NCBI RefSeq assembly: GCF_001077535.1
Contig: NZ_CP011968.1
Span: 3,038,001-3,102,000, forward strand
Length of the DNA: 64,000 nucleotides
Source of the DNA: Clostridioides difficile ATCC 9689 = DSM 1296
Lineage (GTDB): Bacteria; Bacillota; Clostridia; Peptostreptococcales; Peptostreptococcaceae
Direction: 5' to 3'
Under the pieces are notes generated by a model. The model was not told the origin of the DNA and did no database searches. It saw only the letters and a program-made list of their open reading frames with translations. This document shows positions 18,440 to 27,975 of this stretch, piece after piece. How positions within the stretch are numbered: the first letter of the stretch is position 1; every line of letters begins with the position of its first letter. Both the position numbers and the translations under genes were made by a program.

Positions 18440-18782
18440 AAAATTATCCTCCTTTAATATGATTCTATCATTAAAGTAAATCGTTTTTAAGCACTTATTT
18501 AATTAATTTTATATTAAGTTTATTTAAAAGTCTATTCATTGTCGATAGATTATATTTTATATTAATAATTTTATCTTATATATGTGGGGTAATAAAGTTA
18601 ATAGTGGACATTTTCCATCCCATTAGTATACACTATTTATATTTATTACTCATTTATAGTGATTTTTTTCAAATTTTTTCTTATTTACTATATCATATTT
18701 ATCCAATTTATGATATTATTTAAATATAATATAAGTTTTATAAAGTATATTAAATATATTATAAGATGGAGGTCGAGTAATT
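18440..18782. other. divergent intergenic region
   Basis: 343 bases between the DUF4116 gene (minus) and the unknown gene (plus). It must hold two divergent promoters. TATAAT-like hexamers are present (for example near 18725) but none has a properly spaced -35. No ORF or strong hairpin is seen. Confidence 0.4.
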
Positions 18783-19448
18783 TTGAAAGGAAACATAGTA
18801 CAATATAATTTTGCAGATATAGAGGAAGAAGTATATTCGTTGGATTATGCTATAGCATGGAATACAGACGAGGAAAACGTAAACATAATACCATTTACAA
18901 ATAAATTCTGTAAAGAATCTATAGAATCTTTTTGCCTAGGTAAAATTAATAACTTTGTTGAAATATTAAATGAAGGTTTTGTTGAAAATCATCATTATGT
19001 ACATTTAGATAAAATGATTAGTGTTCCTAAGAAAAAGGTTAATTTAGTATATCAACAAGACACACATGGTTATCTTCTAAGAGATGATAATGACAACCTT
19101 ATTCCTGCAAAAATAACTTCAGAGCAATCTAAATCTATATCAAGTAAGATGGAGTTATTCTGTGCTGGTGAAGAAAAATGTTTAATTAATATATTACTAA
19201 AGGCTGACCCATCATATATTTTAGATGTAGATAGTATAAAAGACAAAAACATTCTAAATCTAGGTTATGAGTCTATTGACAGATATAAAGAATACAATTT
19301 TGATGATGATAAGATTTTAATATTTTTTATAAATAAAAAACGTTATTCAGTGATTATGAAAAAAACAAACAACTCTGATAACGATTTAGTTTCCAGAAAC
19401 AATGCTATTAAAGAATTATTTACTAATAAAGCAGGAAATCTTAACTAA
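18783..19448 (+). CDS. protein of unknown function
   Basis: 221 residues; the start is TTG at 18783, placed by GGAGG eight bases upstream. It has no signal peptide or membrane segment. I do not recognise the family. The N-terminal half has the spacing YAIAWNT, NIIPFTNKF and later LDKMISVPKKKVNL, which faintly recalls PemK/MazF-like folds (a 'vvPfTs' strand and a 'vr-Kir-vpksri' strand); this is too weak to name it a toxin, and no antitoxin partner is adjacent. It is the only plus-strand gene in this part and is divergent from the DUF4116 gene. Confidence 0.75.
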   Translation: MKGNIVQYNFADIEEEVYSLDYAIAWNTDEENVNIIPFTNKFCKESIESFCLGKINNFVEILNEGFVENHHYVHLDKMISVPKKKVNLVYQQDTHGYLLRDDNDNLIPAKITSEQSKSISSKMELFCAGEEKCLINILLKADPSYILDVDSIKDKNILNLGYESIDRYKEYNFDDDKILIFFINKKRYSVIMKKTNNSDNDLVSRNNAIKELFTNKAGNLN

Positions 19449-19500
19449 TAATATAATTTTAAATTATGTTATTGATTAAATTAATAATAGTATACAAAGA

Positions 19501-19613
19501 GGCTGTCTCAAAATAGAGATAAGCTTCTTTTTCATTGTTGAAATAATAAAATATATTTAATTCTATATAAAAGAGAGTGCCTCATAAACTAAAAAGTTCA
19601 TTTTGAGACACCC
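19501..19613 (-). repeat. MITE-like dispersed repeat, copy B
   Basis: Same ~113-bp family as copy A, roughly three-quarters identical, in the same orientation. The terminal inverted repeats are clearest here: AGGCTGTCTCAAAAT at the left and ATTTTGAGACACCCT at the right. The right-end hairpin contains GCCTCATAAACTAAAAAGTT. With copy A it brackets the DUF4116 gene and the unknown gene. Confidence 0.75.
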
Positions 19614-20133
19614 TCCTATTTATAATAAACAAATAAATCCTTAAACCTATCGAGTGATTATAATTTTTAGATTGGGTTATCTTGCATTTTTAAATTTAAG
19701 GTAACTTTCTACTCTAAACTTTAATCTCTAATCAATATCATCAACTGTAACAACTTACAATTAAATCTTTAATAATCAAACTTTAGACTATCTATATTAA
19801 AACTCAAATTAGATTTAGGATTTATTTGGATATCACATTTATTTTATTAACTACTAATCAATTATTTTTACTTATAAACTTATTCTTCCCTAATTCTATT
19901 ATTAAATACTTTTAATTATTTTTCAATACCATATTTTTTTAATTTTTACTATTAAATCACAAAATATTATCTTACTCCATCACAACTACTTTTGATACCA
20001 TTTGAGAATGAATCTTCATTTTAATAGTACTTTTATTGATAATAACATCCATATATACTATAGTCACAATGCAGTTTTGCTTTTTCACAAAATGACTATT
20101 ACAAAGATTAAGTAATTCTTAGTAATCTTTTAT
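19614..20133. other. long AT-rich intergenic stretch
   Basis: About 520 bases with no ORF carrying a ribosome binding site and no recognisable RNA. It looks like degenerate sequence between convergent transcription units. Confidence 0.45.
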
Positions 20134-20177
20134 AAAAAAGAGATGCTTCAAATTTTTATTTTGAAACATCTTCTTTT
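20134..20177 (-). terminator. terminator downstream of ptsI
   Basis: Hairpin AAAAGAGATG-C-TTCAAA pairing with TTTGAA-A-CATCT-T-CTTTT, T-rich on both strands. It starts 63 bases after the ptsI stop. Confidence 0.75.
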
Positions 20178-20239
20178 TAATTCGTAAAATATAATTTTGT
20201 TATTTAGAAAAATGAATTTTAGTAACTATATAACATTAA

Positions 20240-21952
20240 TTATATATTAAAAGTCTTTTCTATATAGCTTTTTATTTCTTCAGCAGTACCCATATTAAGT
20301 ACATCATCAGCTAATTTTTTCATATCTGACTCTTTAACTGAAGTTATTAACTTTCTAGCAGGAAGTATTGATATTGGAGACATAGAGAACTCGTCTAATC
20401 CCATACCTAAAAGTATTGGTATCATTTTTTGGTCTCCAGCAGATTCTCCACACATACCTGCCCATTTTCCTTCTTTGTGTGCATTGTCTATAACAGTCTT
20501 TATAAGTCTTAAAACAGCTGGATTAAATTGATTGTAAAGATAACTTATCTTTTGATTCATTCTATCAACTGCACAAGTGTATTGAATTAAATCATTAGTT
20601 CCTATAGAGAAGAAATCTACGTGTTTAGCCAATACATCAGATATCACAGCAGCAGATGGAACTTCTATCATCATACCAATTTCTACATCTTTAGCATAAG
20701 CCACACCTTCAGAATCAAGTTCTGCTAAAACTTCTTTTACAACTTCTTTAGCTTGTAACAACTCTTCTAAAGATGAAATCATTGGGAACATGATTCTTAA
20801 TCTTCCATGAACACTAGCTCTATATAAAGCTCTCAATTGAGTCTTAAATATATCTTTTCTATCTAGGCAAAGTCTTATTGCTCTGTAACCTAAGAATGGA
20901 TTCATTTCAGGTTCCATACTTAAATAACTTAATTCTTTATCTCCACCTATATCCAATGTTCTTATAACTATAGGCTTTCCATCCATTCCTTCTAATACAG
21001 CTTTGTATGCTTCATATTGTATTTCTTCTGTTGGGAAAGAATCTCTATCCATGTATAAAAATTCTGTTCTATAAAGACCAACACCTTCAGCATCATTCTT
21101 TATTAGACCTTCTATATCGTTAGGTGTTCCTATGTTACCAGCTAATTCTACATGTTTTCCATCTAAAGTTACAGATGGTTTTCCTTTTAATAGCTGTAAT
21201 GCTTTTCTCTCATCTTCATACTTAGCTTTTAATTCAGTATATTTATTTATAGTCTCTTCATCAGGATTCACGATTACTTCACCTGTGTCTCCATTGAAAA
21301 CTACAAAATCTCCATCCTTAACTTTTGAAGTTATATCATTTAATCCAACGATTGCAGCTATTTCTAAAGTTCTAGACATGATAGCAGTATGAGAAGTTCT
21401 TCCACCTATATCAGTTAAAAATCCTAAAACCATTTTTTTATTCATAGTTGCTGTGTCTGATGGAGTTAAATCATGTGCTATTAATACAACTTCTTCGCTT
21501 AAAGCAGATAAATCAACAACTTTAATTCCTAATATATGTCTAAGTATTCTATTTGTAACATCTTTTATATCTGCCGCTCTTTCTTTCATGTACTCATTGT
21601 CCATAGACTCAAACATGCTAACAAACATCTCTTTTATTTCATTTAAAGCATACTCTGCATTTACACTTTCAGTTTTGATTTTATCTATTGCAGAACCAAT
21701 TAATTCTGGGTCTTCTAAGACTAATAAATGTGCTTCAAATATTTCTGCTTCCTCTGCTCCTAATTCTTCAGAAGCCTTTTCCTTAACTTTTACTAATTCT
21801 TCTTTAGAAACTGCAACTGCATTTTCTAATTTAGCAATTTCAGCTTCAACATTATCTATAGATTTTTTTTCAATTACTAATTCACTATGTTCAACTACTA
21901 ACGCTTTCCCTAAAGCAACACCAGGAGAAGCACCTATTCCTTTGTAAGCCAT
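20240..21952 (-). CDS. ptsI: phosphoenolpyruvate-protein phosphotransferase (PTS enzyme I)
   Basis: Transfers phosphate from PEP to HPr at the head of the sugar phosphotransferase system. The 570-residue length is canonical. The phosphorylated histidine is H188 in GGRTSHTAIMSRTLEI; PEP-binding motifs IRTLDIGGDKEL, GIGTNDLIQY-like FSIGTNDLIQYTCAVDR and AGMCGESAGD are present. The ATG follows GGAGGT. ptsH lies 353 bases upstream on the same strand, an unusually wide gap for this pair. Confidence 0.97.
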   Translation of the reverse strand: MAYKGIGASPGVALGKALVVEHSELVIEKKSIDNVEAEIAKLENAVAVSKEELVKVKEKASEELGAEEAEIFEAHLLVLEDPELIGSAIDKIKTESVNAEYALNEIKEMFVSMFESMDNEYMKERAADIKDVTNRILRHILGIKVVDLSALSEEVVLIAHDLTPSDTATMNKKMVLGFLTDIGGRTSHTAIMSRTLEIAAIVGLNDITSKVKDGDFVVFNGDTGEVIVNPDEETINKYTELKAKYEDERKALQLLKGKPSVTLDGKHVELAGNIGTPNDIEGLIKNDAEGVGLYRTEFLYMDRDSFPTEEIQYEAYKAVLEGMDGKPIVIRTLDIGGDKELSYLSMEPEMNPFLGYRAIRLCLDRKDIFKTQLRALYRASVHGRLRIMFPMISSLEELLQAKEVVKEVLAELDSEGVAYAKDVEIGMMIEVPSAAVISDVLAKHVDFFSIGTNDLIQYTCAVDRMNQKISYLYNQFNPAVLRLIKTVIDNAHKEGKWAGMCGESAGDQKMIPILLGMGLDEFSMSPISILPARKLITSVKESDMKKLADDVLNMGTAEEIKSYIEKTFNI

Positions 21953-22305
21953 AACCCTACCTCCTAAAAAATATCATCTAGCACATAAACTCTATAAAAT
22001 TTTATAAATAATTTACATTTTTATAGTTTTATTTACTTATAATTTTTTATAAAATTTTATAAACTATTTGTTACTGTATTTTTACTCTGAATTTATGATT
22101 AAAAATATCTTATTTCATTTTCTAAAATATTTATATTTTTATACCCAATTAACAATAGTCTTAATCTTCTGATTAAATAAACATGAAAGTAACAAAGAAA
22201 TTAAATATCTACAAATGTTGGTCTGTATATGTTTAATACTTCTCTGTTACTTTACTTTAAGTAATATTAGATTCTAAATATCAAATTTTTAAAAAATTAT
22301 TATAT
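21953..22305. other. wide ptsH-ptsI gap
   Basis: 353 bases of AT-rich DNA. The only structure seen is the long hairpin at 22186-22253. No ORF with a ribosome binding site is present. Confidence 0.5.
22186..22253 (-). promoter_or_regulatory. long hairpin between ptsH and ptsI
   Basis: AAAGTAAC-AAAGAA-ATTAAA pairs with TTTAAT-ACTTCTCT-GTTACTTT across a ~26-base loop. On the minus strand it is not followed by a strong T run, so it may be a partial terminator, a processing site or an attenuator that sets the ptsH to ptsI ratio. Confidence 0.5.
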
Positions 22306-22566
22306 CTATTCTCCAAATCCACTTTCAACTAATTCAACCATTGCAGCTAAAGCTACTTCTTCATCTTCTCCATTTACAACTAACTTTAATTCTTCTCCTT
22401 GAGCTAAACCTAAACTCATTATTCCCATTATTGATTTTGCATTTACAGTTTTGTCTTTTGCTACAACCTCTACTGTTGATTTAAATTCAGCTGCCTTCTT
22501 AACAAACATTCCTGCTGGTCTAGCATGTAATCCACTTGCATTTTTGATACTAACTACTTTTTCCAT
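22306..22566 (-). CDS. ptsH: phosphocarrier protein HPr
   Basis: 86 residues, the usual HPr length. The enzyme I phosphorylation site is H14 in ASGLHARPAG; the HPr kinase regulatory serine is S45 in AKSIMGIMSLG, so it can act in CcpA-type catabolite control. The ATG follows GGAGGA. Confidence 0.98.
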   Translation of the reverse strand: MEKVVSIKNASGLHARPAGMFVKKAAEFKSTVEVVAKDKTVNAKSIMGIMSLGLAQGEELKLVVNGEDEEVALAAMVELVESGFGE

Positions 22567-22698
22567 TTTTTTAAATCCTCCTATAAACTTTACATTTTAT
22601 ATTTTTTAAAATTGTTTTCCTGTTTTTTACTTTAATGGTACTAAGTGGTACTTTTTTGTCCTATGGTCATTTTTTGTTCCCACTAGTGCTACAAAAAT

Positions 22699-22704
22699 AT
22701 TATA
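22699..22704 (-). promoter_or_regulatory. candidate -10 box of ptsH
   Basis: TATAAT on the minus strand, about 130 bases before ptsH. No good -35 is seen at 16-18 bases, so the call is weak; it would leave a ~125-base leader. Confidence 0.3.
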
Positions 22705-22758
22705 CTACTAATATACACTTTTTTCGAGTATAATTACAAATTTTTTTTTGTTTTTTAT

Positions 22759-23970
22759 TTAACTTTGATTTTTTATGTCTTTTATAATACAATTTGTCAA
22801 TAATTTTGTGTTTTTGTTCTTTTTAATACTAATTTTAGGTCTAACTTCAAAATTAGAAGCTAAATTTCTATTAGAATCAATATTTGTATTTACAACATCT
22901 ATAACCTTGTTAAAATCATATAATTTTATCCTGTTTATATTATTTTCTTCAAGTTTCTTTTCATATATACAGTAAAACAAATCTTTATATGAAAAATCCT
23001 TTGGCAATCCAAGCACCTCACCAAGCTTTGGTATTACACTTTCCATAACAGTTCTAAGTGAAGCATCTCTTTTTATATTCAATAAATTACAGATATATTG
23101 TATTGTTTCATTGCTCATACTTCTAAATTTATCAAAACAATATTCTTCATTATATTTATACTCTACATCAAAATAATACTTAATTCCAGTGCATCTTTCA
23201 TATGCTTTCATAGTATCTAAGTAACCTAGTCGGATGTTTTTTTCTACATTATCTCTATCTTTATTAAGAGAACCTCCTAGATATTCTGATGGTATTATAG
23301 TTTTTATATTTATATTTTGATGTCGATTTAGATTCATTTTCCCAATAAAATCATCAATCAACCTAATTACAACAACATCTTCATAACCTTTGTCTTCCAA
23401 GAGTCCTATTGGCATGTTATCACAAAACATTCCATCAAGATACAACTTATCATCCATCATGTTCGTTTGAAAAATAGGCAAACTGGAACTAGCAATTAAA
23501 TAATCAATCAATCTTCCTTTAGGTATATCTTCGATATACAATGGATATGGATTAATTTTTTTATCCCACCAGACCGTAACAAGTCCAAAGTCTTTTTTTG
23601 ATTTCCTTATTATGTCTTCATTTAATGTTGTCTCCATTAGTTGTCTTAATGGGCTTATATCTATACCTTCATTTTTTCTAGCTTTATTTATAAGCTCAAA
23701 CACTGCATTGAGATTTTTAGTAGTGAAATCTACATTTTTAAACCTCTCATAGGTTTCTCTATCAATATTCATAAAATGAGTATAGTCATAATTTAACCAA
23801 ATATCTTCCATTACTTCAATATCATTTTGAATTATATATGCTCCATTTAAAGCACCAATTGATGTGCCAGTTACTCCTTGAAACTCTATACCAAGCTCTC
23901 TTAAAGCTTTATATGCACCTATTTGGTAGGCTCCTTTTGTTCCTCCACCTTCTAAAACTAATCCTTTCAT
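22759..23970 (-). CDS. patatin-like phospholipase
   Basis: 403-residue patatin-family serine hydrolase. The oxyanion motif GGGTKGAYQIGA is at the N-terminus, the nucleophile is S37 in GTSIG, and the catalytic aspartate is in LYLDGMF near residue 175. There is no signal peptide, so it probably acts on lipids from the cytoplasmic side. The C-terminal ~130 residues match no domain I know. The ATG follows AGGTGA. It lies 231 bases downstream of camA on the same strand; the gap suggests its own promoter. Confidence 0.88.
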   Translation of the reverse strand: MKGLVLEGGGTKGAYQIGAYKALRELGIEFQGVTGTSIGALNGAYIIQNDIEVMEDIWLNYDYTHFMNIDRETYERFKNVDFTTKNLNAVFELINKARKNEGIDISPLRQLMETTLNEDIIRKSKKDFGLVTVWWDKKINPYPLYIEDIPKGRLIDYLIASSSLPIFQTNMMDDKLYLDGMFCDNMPIGLLEDKGYEDVVVIRLIDDFIGKMNLNRHQNINIKTIIPSEYLGGSLNKDRDNVEKNIRLGYLDTMKAYERCTGIKYYFDVEYKYNEEYCFDKFRSMSNETIQYICNLLNIKRDASLRTVMESVIPKLGEVLGLPKDFSYKDLFYCIYEKKLEENNINRIKLYDFNKVIDVVNTNIDSNRNLASNFEVRPKISIKKNKNTKLLTNCIIKDIKNQS

Positions 23971-23987
23971 ATTATCACCTACTATAT

Positions 23988-24095
23988 CAAAAACGTTTCT
24001 GATTTTTATTCTTAAGCAAATATTAATTCAAAAAACTATTTTTAGTTATTGGAGAAAAATAAAATTGCACAAATTCATTCTTATTTTATCAAAAA
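23988..24095 (+). promoter_or_regulatory. cluster of three CAAAAA (CamA target) sites
   Basis: CAAAAA occurs on the plus strand at 23988, 24029 and 24090 in the short gap between camA and the patatin gene. CAAAAA is the published target of CamA, methylated on the last A. Their position upstream of the patatin gene makes them candidate regulatory marks; the function is inferred. Confidence 0.4.
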
Positions 24096-24201
24096 AATAT
24101 TGAAAAGTATATATTTTTAATATTTTTTATATGGCTAACTTTTTATTTCTAAATTTAAATAAACAATTAAAAGATTATAATTTTTTAATACTTACAACTG
24201 C

Positions 24202-25935
24202 TTATATACCTAAAGAATCCATTATCAAGTTATCCATTTTTATCTGCAATTTTTCTACTTTTCCTTTATCTATAGACTTATTTAATAAAATTGATATTAT
24301 TTGCTTTGATAAATTCTCTATCTCTTCATAATTATTATCTCTAAAAATCCTTATCTTCATAACCTTATTAGGATAGTAATCATATATATTTTTACTCATT
24401 TTTTTAGCAGTTATTTTAAAGTATTTATCATAAACACTGGAATTTAAAATTCCAACTAGATATTCATATGAAAATTTATCTAAATACTCTTCTTTTATAA
24501 AAAAAGAATATACATCTGCACTTGAAAAATTGTTATCATAATCTATAGCAAATCTATTTTCATTTGATTTATAAGGATACATTATCTTTTTTCTTTCAAA
24601 GAAAAGCTTTTCTCTACCCCATTGAAGTTCATACCATTTCCTTATTCCACTTTTACATTCTCTTCTGTTTTCTAATTTTGTTTTATATAGCCCTATAATT
24701 TCATCTAGTATCCTTTTATTTGTATTCTCATTATCTATATCATTTGAGTATATTAGCCTATATTCACTTTTATCTACTATATATTTATTTATATTCTTAC
24801 TTTTTATCCAACATTTTAAAAATTTATCATCTACAAGGTTCAACTTTACATCATCTTTACTTAAAATAAACGCTTTATCACACCCTGTAATTATTCCTTG
24901 AAAACTTATTGCTATATCTTCCAAGCTATATTTACATTTTTCTTGTATCTTATTATAAAAAGTTTCATCATCTTTATTTACAAGTATCCATTCGTCAGAT
25001 AGCAATCTCTGAGTTATATTAAAATGTTCAAATTTGCTACTCTTTAGAAGTTCTTCCAATGTTTCAAATTTATTTATACATATATCCTCATTTTTGATTT
25101 TAAATACATCTATATATGTCTCTTTTGTTTTTTTCTTATCAAAAGTTAGAATACAACTAGATACCCCTATATTTTTAAATATATTTGCACCTAAAAAATC
25201 CACTATTTCTTGAACATTGACATTTGATTTAATATATTCTCTTAAATCTTTACCTGATAGACTTTCTAAAAAATATCTTGGAGTTATAACACTGCCAATC
25301 CCTCCTTGCTTTAAAATATCTATAATCTTTTTATAAAAACAAAAATATAAGTCAGCTTTATCCTTATAAACTTCACTATATTTTTCTAGGAGAAATTTTT
25401 TATATTTCTTTTCAAGTTTTTTATGACCAATATAGGGTGGATTACCCACTATGTAATCAAACTTATATCGCCATTTCTTTTTAAGACTATCACAACAAAA
25501 TAGATTAATCTTTATATCAGATTCATCTAAATCATTTACTACCTTTTTATTTGTTAAGCTATCTTTTAATATACTTATAGCTTTTTCATCAATATCAGCA
25601 CCATATATACAATAGTTTAATATATGACGGTGTATGTTATCAACAGTCCAATAATTTTCATCATACTTCTTTTTCAATTCATATATATTTTCCTCAAATA
25701 AGTCATATAAAATATCATATACTTCTAAAAGAAAATTTCCACACCCACAGGAAATATCAAGTATTCGTGGATATGGATTTTTAATTATATCGTGATTTTT
25801 TAAAGTTTTTTTTACAATATAATCTACAATTATTTTAGGAGTATAATATATTCCACTTGCTTTTTTAGTATCTACATCTAAGCTATTCTCATACTCTTTA
25901 GACAGTAGAAAATTATCTTGAGATATATCATCCAT
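24202..25935 (-). CDS. camA: CamA, orphan DNA adenine methyltransferase
   Basis: 577 residues, matching C. difficile CamA, which methylates the last A of CAAAAA and influences sporulation. Visible motifs: GIYYTPKIIVDYIV (motif X, about 28-41), the SAM-binding DISCGCGNFL (motif I, 60-69), and the catalytic NPPY at 165-168, the numbering I recall from the CamA structure. The remaining ~300 residues form the target recognition part. No restriction gene is adjacent, so it is an orphan. The ATG follows GGAGG. It is 39 bases after an Rrf2 regulator gene and is probably cotranscribed with that gene and the EAL gene. Confidence 0.95.
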   Translation of the reverse strand: MDDISQDNFLLSKEYENSLDVDTKKASGIYYTPKIIVDYIVKKTLKNHDIIKNPYPRILDISCGCGNFLLEVYDILYDLFEENIYELKKKYDENYWTVDNIHRHILNYCIYGADIDEKAISILKDSLTNKKVVNDLDESDIKINLFCCDSLKKKWRYKFDYIVGNPPYIGHKKLEKKYKKFLLEKYSEVYKDKADLYFCFYKKIIDILKQGGIGSVITPRYFLESLSGKDLREYIKSNVNVQEIVDFLGANIFKNIGVSSCILTFDKKKTKETYIDVFKIKNEDICINKFETLEELLKSSKFEHFNITQRLLSDEWILVNKDDETFYNKIQEKCKYSLEDIAISFQGIITGCDKAFILSKDDVKLNLVDDKFLKCWIKSKNINKYIVDKSEYRLIYSNDIDNENTNKRILDEIIGLYKTKLENRRECKSGIRKWYELQWGREKLFFERKKIMYPYKSNENRFAIDYDNNFSSADVYSFFIKEEYLDKFSYEYLVGILNSSVYDKYFKITAKKMSKNIYDYYPNKVMKIRIFRDNNYEEIENLSKQIISILLNKSIDKGKVEKLQIKMDNLIMDSLGI

Positions 25936-25974
25936 AACCGAAAACCTCCAATTATTATCATAGCTGAAAATTTT

Positions 25975-26373
25975 TTATTCTAGTATTTGTCTTATAGATT
26001 TTCTCGATAAAAGTTTATAAATTTCTTTTTCTATTTCTAGCAATTCACGATTTACTTTACAACCTTTTAAGCAATTACTGCAATTAGATACATATCTCGT
26101 ACATTTATTTATATATATTTTTCCATCAATTACTTCTACAATAGTTCTTAGACTTATTGTATCCAATGACACATTTAACATGTATGTCTTGCCATCTTCT
26201 TTGTTAAAAGTAAGAATATTGTTTGCACAAAGCTTTCTAAGCAGTCTGTATAGTGTTAGTATTGGTATATCTTCACTTTTTAATATCATTTTAGCATCTA
26301 TTGGTTTATCTTCTCCATTATTAAATATAGCTCTTATGATTCTTATTGAATAATCTACATCTTCTGAAATCAT
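25975..26373 (-). CDS. Rrf2-family transcriptional regulator
   Basis: 132-residue winged-helix protein. The start MISEDVDYSIRIIRAIF matches the Rrf2 N-terminus. A Cys cluster, CTRYVSNCSNCLKGC (C-x6-C-x2-C-x3-C, about residues 91-105), could bind a Fe-S cluster as in IscR/NsrR relatives, so it may sense redox or nitric oxide. It begins two bases after the EAL gene and lies 39 bases before camA. It is the obvious candidate local regulator of the operon. Confidence 0.88.
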   Translation of the reverse strand: MISEDVDYSIRIIRAIFNNGEDKPIDAKMILKSEDIPILTLYRLLRKLCANNILTFNKEDGKTYMLNVSLDTISLRTIVEVIDGKIYINKCTRYVSNCSNCLKGCKVNRELLEIEKEIYKLLSRKSIRQILE

Positions 26374-26375
26374 CC

Positions 26376-27923
26376 TTACTCCTCCTCAACTGTCATGCAT
26401 TTATCTAAAAGAGTATCTTTCAGATTTATATAACTTCCGTCAGTAAGAAGTTTTTTATAATTCATCTCATCCAAAGGTTTAAAAAATACATAACCTTGTA
26501 TGAAATTACATCCCAGTTCACTTAAGACTTTGACCTGATGCATATCCTCTACCCCTTCACATATAACAGTTACGTTTAAATCATGTGAAAGGTTAACAAT
26601 TGCTTTCACCATAAACTTTGTTTTTGTATTTGTAACTATATCCAATATAAGTGACCTATCAATTTTTATAATATCTAGTGGTATCCCCTTAAGATTGATA
26701 AAATTTGAATTACCTACTCCAAAATCATCTAATGATATATTCATACCTAAAGATTTAATCTCATAAAGCCTTTCACTTATAAATTTTACATCTCTTAGTG
26801 CTGTCGTTTCTGTAATTTCTAATTCTATAAGTTCTTTTGGAATATTATATGTATTAAACATCAGTTTAAAAAAATCAACTAAATCATTTTTATATAGTTC
26901 TACTCTAGAAAGATTTATTGAGACTGGTAAGACATTTATACCTTCTGAAATCCACTTGTTAATGGTAATAAAAACTTCTTGAATTAGCCATCTACCAATA
27001 TTGTTTATCAGACCATTTTTTTCAGCTATAGGTATAAACTTATTTGGTCCAACCATGCCTAATGATGGGTGCAACCATCTTATCAATGCCTCTGAACCTA
27101 TAATGTTACCTGTACTTGAATCAACTTTAGGTTGATAGTGAATTACAAACTCTTTATTTTTAATAGCCAAGAATAAATCTCTCTCTATTTTCATAATTGA
27201 TTGTATTTCTTCTTCCATAGCATTATCAAATTCTACATACTCTATGTGCTTTAGTCCTTTTGATTTAAGCCTTGCCATATCAGCATTATCTATAGCTTTT
27301 TTTATATCAATTTCATTATTGTTAAATTTATAAATTCCAATAGAAGCCTCAATATTTATATCCATTTTAAAACTGTCAATCTGACTTAGTATCACAATTT
27401 TATTCTTAATAAGATTTACTAAATAAGGAATCTTCTGTTCCCTATTTTCAAGCTTTATTATTAATACAAAAACATCACTTTTTAACTTTCCATAAATAGC
27501 TTCTTTTCCAAAATAATTTTTTAAGTTACTTAAAATATTATTTAACACTTCATCCCCTAGCTCATAACCATATATATCATTTATAAGTTTGAGTCTACAT
27601 AAATCAAAACAAGCCATTACACAGTTTTCTTTTTCATTACTGATAATATAATTTTGAACATGTTTTAGGAAGTTCTCATCTTTAGTAATATTTATAAACT
27701 TATCTGAATTATTTATCAATCCTAAATTAATTTTATCCTCATACAACTTAATTTTAAGATATGAAATAAATACATTTATACTAAACAAGGTTAATAAAAT
27801 TAAAATTAAAACTTTAATATCTACCTCAATATGTCTTGTGAGTAAAACTATTCCTAAAATTCCAATTATAATAAAAATTATTTTATTTAAACTGTAAATT
27901 CTTGTCATGCTATTTTTATTCAT
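26376..27923 (-). CDS. c-di-GMP phosphodiesterase with degenerate GGDEF and intact EAL domain
   Basis: 515 residues. Two N-terminal helices (about residues 12-58) anchor it in the membrane. A GGDEF-like domain follows (about 85-215), but the signature is replaced by KLKSDVF, so cyclase activity is not expected. The EAL domain (about 245-495) keeps SEALIRW, ELEITETT, DDFGVGNSNF, KIDRSLI and ICEGVE, the metal and catalytic motifs, so it should hydrolyse c-di-GMP. It is the first gene of the operon with the Rrf2 gene and camA. Confidence 0.92.
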   Translation of the reverse strand: MNKNSMTRIYSLNKIIFIIIGILGIVLLTRHIEVDIKVLILILLTLFSINVFISYLKIKLYEDKINLGLINNSDKFINITKDENFLKHVQNYIISNEKENCVMACFDLCRLKLINDIYGYELGDEVLNNILSNLKNYFGKEAIYGKLKSDVFVLIIKLENREQKIPYLVNLIKNKIVILSQIDSFKMDINIEASIGIYKFNNNEIDIKKAIDNADMARLKSKGLKHIEYVEFDNAMEEEIQSIMKIERDLFLAIKNKEFVIHYQPKVDSSTGNIIGSEALIRWLHPSLGMVGPNKFIPIAEKNGLINNIGRWLIQEVFITINKWISEGINVLPVSINLSRVELYKNDLVDFFKLMFNTYNIPKELIELEITETTALRDVKFISERLYEIKSLGMNISLDDFGVGNSNFINLKGIPLDIIKIDRSLILDIVTNTKTKFMVKAIVNLSHDLNVTVICEGVEDMHQVKVLSELGCNFIQGYVFFKPLDEMNYKKLLTDGSYINLKDTLLDKCMTVEEE

Positions 27924-27975
27924 ATAAATTCCCCTATTTTTTAAATTATCTTACAGTTAAACTTTATATATACTA

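Noticed and set aside
18783-19448. Type II toxin gene call
   Set aside because: The resemblance to PemK is too weak and there is no antitoxin neighbour.
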